A stretch of DNA of 64,000 bases from Knoellia flava TL1 (GCF_000768675.1 NZ_AVPI01000013.1:20814-84813); one strand, 5' to 3'. Positions 47,440 through 57,627 are shown, numbered from the stretch's first letter. A program made the numbers and translations. Notes: generated from the letters alone by a model not told the origin.

Positions 47440-48306
47440 ATGTCAACGGCGCCCCCCGCCCTGCTCGCAGGGCTCATCGACGACGCCGCCGTCTTCCCTC
47501 CCGGCAACGCCCCGCTCGACCTCGCCGTCGCGCGCCACCGGGCCCACCGCAAGGCCGCGTATGCCGGTCTCGTCGGCCCGCTGCTCGTGCCGGTCGCGGA
47601 CGTGGAGACGCTCGTGGCCGAGGCGTCCGGTGACTCACCGCCGCTGGCCGTCGGGCTCATCGCGCGCCCCGGCGTGGCCCCGAGGGCCGTCGCCGACGCG
47701 GTGGCCCGCCTGAGCGACGAGGCCTCCGTCGAGGTCGTCGGAGCCGAGCTCGGGTGGTTCGTCGGCTGGCGCACCCTGCCCGTCGACGGACTCCCCCTCA
47801 CGCTCGAGATCCCACGCGGCGCCGAGCGCGACCGTGCCCTCGACGACGTGCGGGCCGGGGTCGACGAGTCCGGCCGGGTCGTCCAGGCGAAGTTCCGCAC
47901 CGGCGCGACACCGACGTGGGAGTGGCCCGACGAGACCGAGCTCGCGGCCTTCCTCCGCGACTGCGCCCGCCTCGGCGTCCCCTTCAAGCTCACCGGAGGG
48001 CTCCACCACGCCGTGCGCGCCGAGCACGACGGCGAGCCGCAGCACGGCCTGCTCAACGTCCTGCTCGCCGTGCACGCCGCCGTCCACGACGGTGCGCTCG
48101 TCGCCGTGGAGTCCCTTCTCGCACAGCGAGATCCGCGCCTCCTGACCGATGCCGTCCTCGACCTCGACGACGAGGCGGCGTCCCGCGTGCGCAGCGTGTT
48201 CACGGCATACGGCTGCTGCGAGGTCACCGACCCGATCGGTGAGCTCGACGACCTCGGCGTGCTCGACCTCGCCGCACCCGCCCCCGATGAGGAGACCCCT
48301 TCATGA
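47440..48306 (+). CDS. Conserved hypothetical protein co-translated with fahA
   Basis: This 288-aa soluble protein has no function I can assign. It begins LLAGLIDDAAVFPPGNAPLD and has a later AKFRTGATPTWEWPDETELAAFLRDC and VPFKLTGGLHHAVR, then GLLNVLLAVHAAV, a pattern suggesting a TIM-barrel-like fold (inference from alternating strands and helices). It overlaps fahA by 4 nt and is divergent from hmgA, so a role in homogentisate breakdown is likely. No maleylacetoacetate isomerase is seen in the window; this gene is a candidate. Confidence 0.75.
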   Translation: MSTAPPALLAGLIDDAAVFPPGNAPLDLAVARHRAHRKAAYAGLVGPLLVPVADVETLVAEASGDSPPLAVGLIARPGVAPRAVADAVARLSDEASVEVVGAELGWFVGWRTLPVDGLPLTLEIPRGAERDRALDDVRAGVDESGRVVQAKFRTGATPTWEWPDETELAAFLRDCARLGVPFKLTGGLHHAVRAEHDGEPQHGLLNVLLAVHAAVHDGALVAVESLLAQRDPRLLTDAVLDLDDEAASRVRSVFTAYGCCEVTDPIGELDDLGVLDLAAPAPDEETPS

Positions 48307-49532
48307 CCTGGCTCGACGTCCCCGCCGACTCGCCCTTCGGCCTGCACAACCTGCCCTACGGCGTCTTCTCGACCGAGGGCTCGGCGCCGCGGGTGGGCAC
48401 CCGGGTCGGCGACCTCGTCCTCGACCTCGCCCCGTGTGCCGAGCAGGCCGGCATGGAGTCGTATGCCGTCTGGGCGCAGCCGTCGCTCAACGCGTTCCTC
48501 GCGCAGGGACGCCCGGCGTGGACGGCGGCGCGCGAGTGGGTCACCGAGGTCCTCACGAACCCGGCCCGCCGTGACTGCGTCGAGCCGCACCTCGTCCCCG
48601 TCGCGGACGTGACGATGCACCTGCCGGTCGAGGTCGCCGACTACGTCGACTTCTACGCCAGCGAGCACCACGCGAGCAACGTGGGCCGGATCTTCCGCCC
48701 CGACTCCGAGCCGCTCACCCCGAACTGGAAGCACCTGCCGATCGGCTACCACGGCCGGTCCGGCACGGTCGTCGTCTCGGGCACCGACATCGTCCGGCCC
48801 AGCGGCCAGCGCAAGCCCCCGACCGAAGAGGTGCCGGTCTTCGGCCCGAGCGTCCGGCTCGACATCGAGGCCGAGCTCGGCTTCGTCGTCGGTGGCGGCA
48901 CCGAGCTGGGTTCGCCTGTCTCCGTGGCGGACTCGGACGAGCACCTCTTCGGCGTCGTGCTCCTCAACGACTGGAGCGCCCGTGACCTGCAGGCGTGGGA
49001 GTACGTCCCGCTCGGGCCGTTCCTCGGCAAGTCCTTCGCCACGACGATCTCGCCGTGGGTCGTGACGACCGACGCCCTGCGCAGCGCCCGCGTGCCGCTC
49101 CCCGGCCAGACCGACCCGGCTCCCCTGCCCTACCTCCAGGGCGAGGCGACCGAGGACGGCGCGGGGACGGCATACGGGCTCGACATCACCTACGAGGTCG
49201 AGTGGAACGGCACGGTCGTCTCGCGACCGCCCTACCGGACGATGTACTGGTCGCCGGCGCAGATGCTCGCCCACATGACGGTCAACGGCGCGACCCTGCG
49301 CGACGGCGACCTCTTCGGGTCCGGCACGATCTCGGGGCCCGAGAGAGACCAGCGCGGCTCGTTCCTCGAGCTGTCGTGGAGCGGTCAGGAGCCGGTCACG
49401 CTCGACGACGGGTCAGAGCGGACGTTCCTCGAGGACGGCGACACGGTCGTGCTGCGGGCGACGGCGCCGGGGCCGGGTGGATCGACGATCTCGCTCGGCG
49501 AGTGCGTGGGGACGATCCGCCCCGCGCGCTGA
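48303..49532 (+). CDS. fahA: Fumarylacetoacetase
   Basis: This 409-aa enzyme splits fumarylacetoacetate into fumarate and acetoacetate, the last step of tyrosine degradation. The N-terminal SH3-like domain (SPFGLHNLPYGVFS) and catalytic domain are present: DYVDFYASEHHASNVG, LPIGYHGRSGTVVVSG, DIEAELGFVVG, LLNDWSARDLQAWEYVPLGPF (metal and active-site residues) and LEDGDTVVLR. The ATG overlaps the unknown gene upstream. The length fits the long FahA form. Confidence 0.96.
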   Translation: MTWLDVPADSPFGLHNLPYGVFSTEGSAPRVGTRVGDLVLDLAPCAEQAGMESYAVWAQPSLNAFLAQGRPAWTAAREWVTEVLTNPARRDCVEPHLVPVADVTMHLPVEVADYVDFYASEHHASNVGRIFRPDSEPLTPNWKHLPIGYHGRSGTVVVSGTDIVRPSGQRKPPTEEVPVFGPSVRLDIEAELGFVVGGGTELGSPVSVADSDEHLFGVVLLNDWSARDLQAWEYVPLGPFLGKSFATTISPWVVTTDALRSARVPLPGQTDPAPLPYLQGEATEDGAGTAYGLDITYEVEWNGTVVSRPPYRTMYWSPAQMLAHMTVNGATLRDGDLFGSGTISGPERDQRGSFLELSWSGQEPVTLDDGSERTFLEDGDTVVLRATAPGPGGSTISLGECVGTIRPAR

Positions 49533-49556
49533 GGTCGCCGCTGCCGCGCCCAGCGG

Positions 49557-50423
49557 TCAGCGCTGGGCACGACCCCTGACGACGATCGTCCCCGCGACCT
49601 TGTCGTGCAGGGCCTGACGCCGCGTGTCGGCGATCGGCCAGACGAGGTCCATGACGACCGCGACCGTGCCGAGCAGCGACAGGTAGGGCACGTTGCCGAA
49701 CGCCTGCGCGACGGCTTGGAAGCCCGTGCGGCGGATGGCGGTGTCGGCGTCGAGCGGTCCGGGGCGGTCGATCCGCCGGACGCTGATGCCGACGAGGAGC
49801 TTGCCCGGTGTCGCGCCCCAGCGGACGAGGCAGACGACGTGGTAGGCGAGCATGAGGACGAGCTGGATGCCGAGGAAGAGCGCGAGGTAGCCGAGGCGCG
49901 CTTCTCCGAGGGCGGCACTCACCGCCTGCACGTCACCGCCCGCCATCGCGGCATCGACCCGGTCGACGACCGGCTCGATCGCCTTCCACAGGAACCATCC
50001 GCCCACCACCAGCGCCACGAACCCCACGATGATGGCGTCGACGAGGTAGGCCACGACCCGCAGGCCGTAGGAGGCGAGCACCGGTTGCCCCGGCACGTCG
50101 GCGAGGACGGCTTGGCCGGGATGGGGTCGCTGAGGGTACGGGCCGGGGTGCTGACCGGGGCCCTGGCCCTGGTGCTGCCACGGGCCCTGGCCCGGCTGGG
50201 GCTGTTGCCACGGTTGCTGCTGGTGCGGCTGCTGGTGCCCCGCCGGCGCCTGCTGGCCGGGTGCCTGCGCCTGCTGCCCGGGCTCCGGCTGGGCGGCCGG
50301 CGGCTGCGGTCGGCGGGTGCGCAGCGGCGTCGTGTTCGAGGTCCAGAGAATGCCGTCGAAGTAGCGCAGCTCCTCGGGGTTGTCGGGGTTCTCGTACCAC
50401 CCGGGGCCGCTCGGCGTGATCAT
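49557..50423 (-). CDS. RDD-family membrane protein with DUF2510 N-terminus
   Basis: This 288-aa protein starts with a DUF2510 motif (GPGWYENPDNPEELRYFDG), continues with a Gln/Pro/Gly-rich low-complexity linker (about 35-105) and ends in an RDD domain with three or four helices (LASYGLRVVAYLVDAIIVGF, LFLGIQLVLMLAYHVVCL with RWGATPGKLLVG, LSLLGTVAVVMDLVWP). RDD proteins are membrane proteins of unclear function, sometimes ion exchangers. The gene converges on fahA. Confidence 0.85.
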   Translation of the reverse strand: MITPSGPGWYENPDNPEELRYFDGILWTSNTTPLRTRRPQPPAAQPEPGQQAQAPGQQAPAGHQQPHQQQPWQQPQPGQGPWQHQGQGPGQHPGPYPQRPHPGQAVLADVPGQPVLASYGLRVVAYLVDAIIVGFVALVVGGWFLWKAIEPVVDRVDAAMAGGDVQAVSAALGEARLGYLALFLGIQLVLMLAYHVVCLVRWGATPGKLLVGISVRRIDRPGPLDADTAIRRTGFQAVAQAFGNVPYLSLLGTVAVVMDLVWPIADTRRQALHDKVAGTIVVRGRAQR

Positions 50424-50435
50424 GCCCGCAGGATG

Positions 50436-51143
50436 TCACACCGGCCCGGGCGTCCCCGCATCGTGGCCGTCGAGCGCCGAGGCAAGCTCGAGCACCCTCG
50501 CGACGACCCCGTCAGCGTCGTGGAGGAAGTGCAGGTGGAGGGCGCCCTGGAGCTGCGCGACGGGCCAGCCGAGACGGCGCGCACGGGCCAGCTCGACGGC
50601 ATACGTCCCGCCGAAGGCGAGGTAGGCGCACGGCCCCGACTGCCACCCCTCGGGCACGGGCACCGTCGTGCGGAAGTAGCCGAGCGGCAGCCGCGGCTCC
50701 GACGCCTCGACTCCGGCTCGCGCCGACCGGTCGGGGAAGAGCGGGGCGACGTCCTCCTCGCCCCACCACCGGGTCCACGGCGGCAACAGCCCGTCGACGC
50801 CGACGAGCGCGTCGAGGTGCCCGAGCATCGCCGGCGGGGCCATCGGCGACTCCCCCGAGGCAGCCGGCAGGGCCGCGTCGACGAAGACGATCGGGGTGCC
50901 GTCGGCGACCGCCGGGGCGACGAGGCCGGCGTTGCTGTGGGCGACGACGAGCCCGGGACGGGTGTCGTCGAACGCCTCCCGGTAGGCCGCGAGGACGTCA
51001 GCGCCCGACCGCGCGGCACGCGGCGGCACGGCGACCGTCGCGTCGCGGCCGTGGCGCCGGAACGCCTCTGCGAGAGGGGCATACGCGCCCGTCCCGACGA
51101 GCGGACTCGGCAGGACGAGGACCGGTCCGGGCGTGGCCGTCAG
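50436..51143 (-). CDS. Alpha/beta-hydrolase-like protein, probable CTG start
   Basis: This 235-aa protein opens GPVLVLPSPLVGTGAYAPLAEAF and has VVAHSNAGLVAP, where the nucleophile Ser elbow would be HSNAG; the rest resembles small actinobacterial alpha/beta hydrolases. No ATG, GTG or TTG occurs in the right place. The only start that includes the first strand is CTG at 51143, which overlaps the stop of the DUF4177 gene as CTGA. Starts further upstream would lie deep in that gene. The function is unknown. Confidence 0.6.
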   Translation of the reverse strand: MTATPGPVLVLPSPLVGTGAYAPLAEAFRRHGRDATVAVPPRAARSGADVLAAYREAFDDTRPGLVVAHSNAGLVAPAVADGTPIVFVDAALPAASGESPMAPPAMLGHLDALVGVDGLLPPWTRWWGEEDVAPLFPDRSARAGVEASEPRLPLGYFRTTVPVPEGWQSGPCAYLAFGGTYAVELARARRLGWPVAQLQGALHLHFLHDADGVVARVLELASALDGHDAGTPGPV

Positions 51144-51343
51144 CCGACCTGACGCTCGAAGGTGACGAGGACGCCCTCGACCCCGCCGGGTCCGATGCGG
51201 CCCTTGACCTCGACCGAGGTGATCTGCTTGAGCTGCCAGCCCTTGGAGGCCCACTCGTTGAGGACGGACTCGAGCTTGCCGGCCGACATCTTGCCGCCGA
51301 TGAGTCCCTCACGGATCTGCACGACCTTGTACTCGTATGCCAT
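51140..51343 (-). CDS. DUF4177 small protein
   Basis: This 67-aa protein is YEYKVVQIREG...LESVLNEWASKGWQLKQITSVEV in outline, matching DUF4177, a short alpha/beta domain of unknown function. TACGCT ends 6 nt before the ATG and overlaps the GGCATAC word, so leaderless expression is likely. Its stop overlaps the CTG start of the next gene. Confidence 0.85.
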   Translation of the reverse strand: MAYEYKVVQIREGLIGGKMSAGKLESVLNEWASKGWQLKQITSVEVKGRIGPGGVEGVLVTFERQVG

Positions 51344-51349
51344 GGACCG

Positions 51350-51355
51350 AGCGTA
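51350..51355 (-). promoter_or_regulatory. -10 element for leaderless DUF4177 gene
   Basis: TACGCT on the minus strand (within GGCATACGCT) ends 6 nt before the ATG at 51343. Confidence 0.45.
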
Positions 51356-51406
51356 TGCCGTGCACCGGGCCGCACGGCAGACGTTCGGCGTCCCGGGAGG
51401 GGACCT

Positions 51407-52081
51407 TCACTGCTGGGCGGCGACACTCCCCCGGTATGCCCGCGCGGCCACGGCCCACGCCACGACGAGGATGCCGACGCACCACGTGAGCGCGACCCAG
51501 ACGTCGCCGCCGACGGGCTGCTCGGCGAAGAGCCGGCGGAGCACGTCGATGATCGTCGTCACCGGCTGGTGCTCGGCGAACGTCCGCACCGGGCCGGGCA
51601 TGGTGTCGGTCGGGACGCAGGCCGAGCTGACGAACGGCAGGAAGATCAGCGGGTAGGCGAAGGCGCTGGCACCGTCGACCGACTTCGCGGTGAGACCGGG
51701 GATCACGGCTACCCAGGTGAGCGCGAGGGTGAGCAGCACGAGGATGCCGAGGGCGGCCAGCCATGCGAGCGGGTCTTCGCCGGAACGGAATCCCATCGCC
51801 AGCCCGACGAGGAGGACGACGACGAGGGAGGCGAGGTTGGCGACGACCGAGGTGAGCACGTGCGCCCACAGGACCGACGAGCGGGCGATCGGCATCGACC
51901 GGAACCGCTCGACGATGCCGCCCTGGATGTCGAGGAAGAGCCGGAACGCGGTGTAGGAGATGCCCGACGCGATCGTGAGGACGAGGATCCCCGGCAGGAG
52001 GTAGTCGACGTAGGACTCGGTGCCGGAGCGGATGGCCCCGCCGAAGACGTAGACGAAGAGCAGCATCATGGCGATCGGCAT
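51407..52081 (-). pseudogene. N-terminally truncated ABC-2 (DrrB-type) permease
   Basis: The 224 residues from the first ATG give the core of a drug-efflux ABC-2 permease: MLLFVYVFGGAIRSG, YLLPGILVLTIASG, GIVERFRSMPIARSSVLWAH (the conserved loop) and several helices. The frame is open only 15 codons further upstream, to an in-frame TGA at 52127-52129, so roughly 25 residues normally present before MPIAMMLLF are missing. No ATPase (drrA) gene is adjacent. A deletion has probably joined an upstream operator region to the permease. A residual function as a shortened protein cannot be excluded. Confidence 0.6.
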
Positions 52082-52121
52082 GACGAGCGTGGAGATGATC
52101 GTGTCGGGGCTGACATCCCTA

Positions 52122-52150
52122 TGGCGTCACTGTCAACGACAGTGGCGTCA
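52122..52150. promoter_or_regulatory. Dyad operator-like sequence at the truncated permease boundary
   Basis: A perfect inverted repeat CACTGTC-AAC-GACAGTG (52128-52144) lies inside two direct repeats TGGCGTCA (52122 and 52143) that are exactly 21 bp apart, two helical turns. TTGACA is present on the minus strand. It resembles a TetR-type efflux operator, but no tetR or ATPase gene remains beside it. Confidence 0.45.
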
Positions 52151-52260
52151 GCTCTGCAGGCGCCGGCCGTCAGCCTCACCCGTAACGCCCTCGACGTGGG
52201 ACTTCAGCCCCTGTCGTCCCCCAGTGGGCGCGCGCGACGGTGGAACCGAGGAGGTCGGAC

Positions 52261-53307
52261 ATGAGAACCCAGACAGCACCTCGACCCACTGTCCCCGTCC
52301 CGGCGAGCGACCCTGCCCGGGCCGTCACCGCCCTCGAGGACGCGGGACTCGTCTCCCCCGACCGTCATGACGAGGCCCTCGCCCTCCTCGGGACGGTCCT
52401 CGCGTCCGATGCCGGCACCCAACCCACGGCGACCCTGCGACGCCGGCTCGGCGAGGTGGCGACCTATGTCGGCGTCGCCTTCGTGCTCGCCGCCGTCGCG
52501 GTCTTCCTCGCTCCGCGATGGCTCGACCTCGGCTGGGTGACCCGGGTTGCCATGATCGCCGGCGCCGGCCTTGTCCTCGCCCTCGCGGGCTGGGGTGTGG
52601 CCCGGCCGGTCGGCGGCTTCGCGGCCCTGCGGGCCGGTGGTCACGAATCGCGGCTGCGACTCGTGAGCGTCCTGCTCACCGGCGCGGCGGGGGCGGGCGC
52701 CGCGGCGGCCGGAGTCGCCGTCCTCGAGCAGGTGCAGCGCAGCGGCACCGAGATGGAGCACGGCACGAGGGTCGGGCTCGCCGGCTTCGGGACGCTCGTC
52801 GTCCTCGCCGCCGCCGCGTACGTCCTCGCACCCACGCTCGTCGCCCACGCCGCACTCGTCGTCGGCGTCGGCTACACGGTCCCGTTCCTCTCGCAGGAGC
52901 TCGGGCTCCACAGTGGGCGACCCATCGGGTTCGGGTTCCTGGCCGCCGGCGTGGTCTGGCTCGTCCTCGCCGAGCGGGACCGGTGGCGTGAAGGGCTGGC
53001 CGCCCGGCTCGTCGGCGTCGGCTTCCTGTTCGCGGGCGCACAGGCGCAGCTGGCATCGGACACACGATGGGTCGGCTACGTCCTGACCTTCGCTGTCGGC
53101 GTCGCCGCCTTCCTGCTCCACCTCACCCGCCGCGCCTGGCCCTACCTCGTGCTCGGCGTCGCAGGAGTCACCGTCGCCGTCCCGGAGGCGCTCATCGACT
53201 GGACCGAGGGCACGCTCGGCACCGCCGTCGCCCTCCTCGGCGCCGGCCTCGCGCTCCTGCTGTCGGGGCTGCTGGCCCTGCGGCTGCGCCGCGACGAGCC
53301 CTCCTGA
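52261..53307 (+). CDS. DUF2157-like multispanning membrane protein
   Basis: This 348-aa protein has a 70-residue cytosolic N-terminus (DPARAVTALEDAGLVSPDRHDEAL) followed by about ten hydrophobic helices rich in Ala, Val and Leu, with short loops, as in DUF2157 or related actinobacterial membrane proteins. GAGGAGG 6 nt before the ATG supports the start. The function is unknown. A strong hairpin separates it from convergent hppD. Confidence 0.7.
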   Translation: MRTQTAPRPTVPVPASDPARAVTALEDAGLVSPDRHDEALALLGTVLASDAGTQPTATLRRRLGEVATYVGVAFVLAAVAVFLAPRWLDLGWVTRVAMIAGAGLVLALAGWGVARPVGGFAALRAGGHESRLRLVSVLLTGAAGAGAAAAGVAVLEQVQRSGTEMEHGTRVGLAGFGTLVVLAAAAYVLAPTLVAHAALVVGVGYTVPFLSQELGLHSGRPIGFGFLAAGVVWLVLAERDRWREGLAARLVGVGFLFAGAQAQLASDTRWVGYVLTFAVGVAAFLLHLTRRAWPYLVLGVAGVTVAVPEALIDWTEGTLGTAVALLGAGLALLLSGLLALRLRRDEPS

Positions 53308-53321
53308 AAGGACAGGACGAC

Positions 53322-53371
53322 GAACGGCGGGGCATGCGCGGGTGGCGAGCACCCGGCATACCCCGCCGTTC
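53322..53371. terminator. Bidirectional terminator between the DUF2157 gene and hppD
   Basis: 11-bp arms (GAACGGCGGGG, 53322-53332 and complement 53361-53371) extend through an imperfect inner stem (ATGC..GGGTG). As at 11.2 kb, the distal strand carries GGCATAC. Confidence 0.75.
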
Positions 53372-53390
53372 TGACCGACGAGCGGAACCG

Positions 53391-55234
<1,844 letters not shown>

Positions 55235-55271
55235 CCCCGTGCCTGCCGGTCGGCCGACGTGCCCAGACCGA

Positions 55272-55610
55272 TCAGGACAGCGCGTCACTGGTCATGAATG
55301 CCGCCCACAGCGATCCGATGACGAGAACGCTGCCGAGGAGCATCCACAGGCCACCTCGCTGTCCGGGTCCCCGGTTCCACCGACGACCCGCCACCCAGAC
55401 GCAGACCACGCCGAGCAGCGCCACCGGGACGCCGGCGAAGAGACCGGGGAGATCGGACCGCACTGCCAGCAGCGCGTACGCCGCCGCCATCAGCACGCCG
55501 ATGAAGATCATGAAGACGACACCAATGCGCACTCGGGTGTCGTTGTAGCTCGTGGGGGGCAGGCCGTCCATGTCCGGCATCTCCCGGTCCGGGTTCGAGT
55601 CGGGGTTCAT
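55272..55610 (-). CDS. Small membrane protein of the WXG operon
   Basis: This 112-aa protein has an acidic, Pro/Asp-rich N-terminus (about 30 residues) then three membrane helices (VRIGVVFMIFIGVLMAAAYA, LFAGVPVALLGVVCVWVAG, LWMLLGSVLVIGSLWAAFM). I recognise no family. The ATG overlaps the upstream stop (TGATG), so it is co-translated as the last gene of the operon. It could be a membrane partner of the secreted-type proteins upstream; that is inference. It contains one of the two GTACGCC words in the window. Confidence 0.7.
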   Translation of the reverse strand: MNPDSNPDREMPDMDGLPPTSYNDTRVRIGVVFMIFIGVLMAAAYALLAVRSDLPGLFAGVPVALLGVVCVWVAGRRWNRGPGQRGGLWMLLGSVLVIGSLWAAFMTSDALS

Positions 55611-56167
55611 CACCACTGGCCGACGCTCGGATCCGGTCGGCCGGAGCGGTTGCCGTCGGTGCGGGTCGGCTCGGAGTCCGGCGCGGCCCCATCCTGGGTG
55701 GCCCCTCCGAGACTCGACCACGCGCCCGGTGGCTCCAACGGGTCTCGGCCCAGCGCGGCTGCGCGGTACTCGGAGGCGAACTCGGGGTCGGCCTGCTCCA
55801 TGACGTCGATGGCGTGGCGTACGGCACCGATCATCTCGGCTCGGGTTTCGACAGCGCTCCAGTGCTGGTCCTCATCACCCATGACTGCGCGCCACGTCGT
55901 CTCATCGGCGTCGATCCGTTCCTGGACCACGCGACGGGCCCGTCCGAGCTCCCCGGAGCGCGCCCGCGCCTCCTCCTCCGTCTCCAGGCGGCGGTTCTCG
56001 TCGCGCTCACCGTCGAGCAGATCACGCTGCTCGGTGACGAAAGCGTTGACCTCGTCCACCTCGGCAAGCAGGGCAGCGATGTCGTCCCGACCCCGGGCCA
56101 ACGCCGCCTCCGCCTGGTACAGCAGGTCCTCGGCCTCACGGTCGCCCATGTCGTTGATGTTCGTCAT
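55610..56167 (-). CDS. Coiled-coil protein of the WXG operon
   Basis: This 185-aa protein is mostly charged helix (residues 10-135, heptad-like: LLYQAEAALARGRDDIAALLAEV, then Glu/Arg-rich) followed by a disordered Pro/Gly tail. It has no signal peptide or membrane segment. Length and helical character resemble chaperone or partner proteins of type VII substrates, but there is no specific match. The start is 8 nt after the upstream gene, with GGAGG in that gap, and the stop is coupled to the membrane protein. Confidence 0.65.
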   Translation of the reverse strand: MTNINDMGDREAEDLLYQAEAALARGRDDIAALLAEVDEVNAFVTEQRDLLDGERDENRRLETEEEARARSGELGRARRVVQERIDADETTWRAVMGDEDQHWSAVETRAEMIGAVRHAIDVMEQADPEFASEYRAAALGRDPLEPPGAWSSLGGATQDGAAPDSEPTRTDGNRSGRPDPSVGQW

Positions 56168-56175
56168 GTCCCTCC

Positions 56176-56904
56176 TTAGAACCCGGCGTCTGCCGTGTCG
56201 TCGACGTGACCGCCGGCCTGGCCGTGCGACGCCGCCACACCGAAGTTGAGGATGACGTTGATCCCGCTGCAGACCGTGGCCATGATCCCGCAGGCCTCGA
56301 GTAGCGCCGGGATGAGCTTGCCCAGTGACTCGATGAGCTTCACGGCCTTGGAGATGTAGGTGACGATCTTGCGGATTCCCCCACCCATCGTCAGGATCTC
56401 CTTGGCGATCTTCGCTGCGTTCATCGTCAGGATGATCTCCTCGGCGAGCCCGATGAGACCGAAGACAGCCTCGACCGTCTTCGAGGTCGCCTCGAGCATG
56501 TTGCCGAGCTGGCGGGACATGAGGCCGGCGGCCGTCCCTTGACGCTTGTGAGCCGAGGCGAACTGCCGCAGCTTCGTCACCGCAGCCCTCGCGTCGTCGC
56601 CTCGCCAGGTCGACGGCACGGCCCCGGCCATGGCCGTGTAATTCTCGCCCACGGCCGTGAGGGCCTGGGAGGCGCTCTTCCAGTTGGTCCGCATCAGGTC
56701 GACACCGTTGAAGTCACCGATAAGCGGACCGCAGATCTTCTCGACCGGCGAGAACCCGAGCACCTTCTCGATGACCCAGTCGAGGGTCCGCACGATCGGC
56801 CCGAGGTTTCCCTTGGCCTCGTCGATCATCTGGCCGTAGGCATCGGAGTCCGCGGCCGGGGTCCGCACGAAGGCGCTGGGGTCCTGCAACGTCAGGGTGG
56901 TCAT
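56176..56904 (-). CDS. WXG-motif helical protein, possible type VII substrate
   Basis: In this 242-aa protein, residues about 75-140 form two helices with a turn at STWRGDDA, a WxG-like motif (W-R-G), preceded by NWKSASQALTAVGENYTAMAG; this resembles WXG100-superfamily domains. The C-terminal third is strongly hydrophobic or amphipathic (IVTYISKAVKLIESLGKLI, LEACGIMATVCSGINVIL). It overlaps the upstream gene by 4 nt. No EccC ATPase or toxin domain is nearby, so secretion would rely on machinery encoded elsewhere. Confidence 0.6.
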   Translation of the reverse strand: MTTLTLQDPSAFVRTPAADSDAYGQMIDEAKGNLGPIVRTLDWVIEKVLGFSPVEKICGPLIGDFNGVDLMRTNWKSASQALTAVGENYTAMAGAVPSTWRGDDARAAVTKLRQFASAHKRQGTAAGLMSRQLGNMLEATSKTVEAVFGLIGLAEEIILTMNAAKIAKEILTMGGGIRKIVTYISKAVKLIESLGKLIPALLEACGIMATVCSGINVILNFGVAASHGQAGGHVDDTADAGF

Positions 56905-57524
56905 CGCTTCCCGTGCTTCTTCTCGAACTCGTCGTAGTCGTCGAGGTCCTCGCCGGCCCCGATGCCGCTCTGGGTCGCTTGGACGGTGCCCTGCCCCTCG
57001 CCGAGCAGGGAGATGGGCGACAACGGGTTCAGGCCCTTCGGGCCGTCGTCCCAAGGGTTCTTGGGGATGTGCGGCATCATTTGTCGGCCGCCCTCGTTGG
57101 CCACCGTCACCACGGCTCCCGTGCCGTCCGCGCCGTGCTTCTCGCCGGCGGACACGGGTGGCCCGCCAGTTGTGGACATGGGCCCAGCAGGACCGAACGA
57201 GGGCAATCCGATCGCCTTGATCTCCGGCGTGATCCCTCGTAGGTCGGCCGCGGCCTGGATGTCCCGCGTCCGGTACGTCCGGACGTTGGAGCGGATGTTC
57301 GTCGCCACCGCGTCAGCAGTCTGGGGCCCCTTCTGGAGGGTCTCCTTGACATCGCTCAGAGCGTCCGAGTACTGGCCCTTGAACAGTGAGAGGAACCCGG
57401 AGAACGCTTCGGTGTTGCTGCATCCGGAGTTGACGAACGACTGGATCGACCGCAGATAGGTGGCCTGGTGCTCGGCACTCTGCCGCAACACCCTCATACC
57501 GTCGTAGTTGACCTCGATCGTCAC
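56901..57524 (-). CDS. ESX-like helical protein with Pro/Gly-rich tail, first gene of the WXG operon
   Basis: The first 105 residues of this 207-aa protein (VTIEVNYDGMRVLRQSAEHQ to RTYRTRDIQAAADLRG) are a helical domain like actinobacterial type VII secretion targets. A flexible Gly/Pro/Ser tail follows, ending DDYDEFEKKHGKR, which holds a Y-x3-E sequence like the YxxxD/E export signal, although its C-terminal placement is not typical. GGAGG lies 8 nt before the GTG. TAGGGT about 45 nt upstream may be its -10. Confidence 0.6.
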   Translation of the reverse strand: MTIEVNYDGMRVLRQSAEHQATYLRSIQSFVNSGCSNTEAFSGFLSLFKGQYSDALSDVKETLQKGPQTADAVATNIRSNVRTYRTRDIQAAADLRGITPEIKAIGLPSFGPAGPMSTTGGPPVSAGEKHGADGTGAVVTVANEGGRQMMPHIPKNPWDDGPKGLNPLSPISLLGEGQGTVQATQSGIGAGEDLDDYDEFEKKHGKR

Positions 57525-57627
57525 CCCAAGTACCTCCCCGCACGCGAATGAACGTCTGTCTCCACCGCACCCTAGGGAACGGCGGCCCCACCGGCGATGG
57601 GGAGAACTCCCCCGCGCCGTGGTCACC

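Noticed and set aside
52122..52150. IS element terminal repeat
   Set aside because: No transposase remnant or matching second end was found; the 21-bp spaced direct repeats and central dyad look like an operator.
55610..57524. Polymorphic toxin locus
   Set aside because: No toxin domain, immunity-like gene or pre-toxin linker is recognisable in the four proteins.
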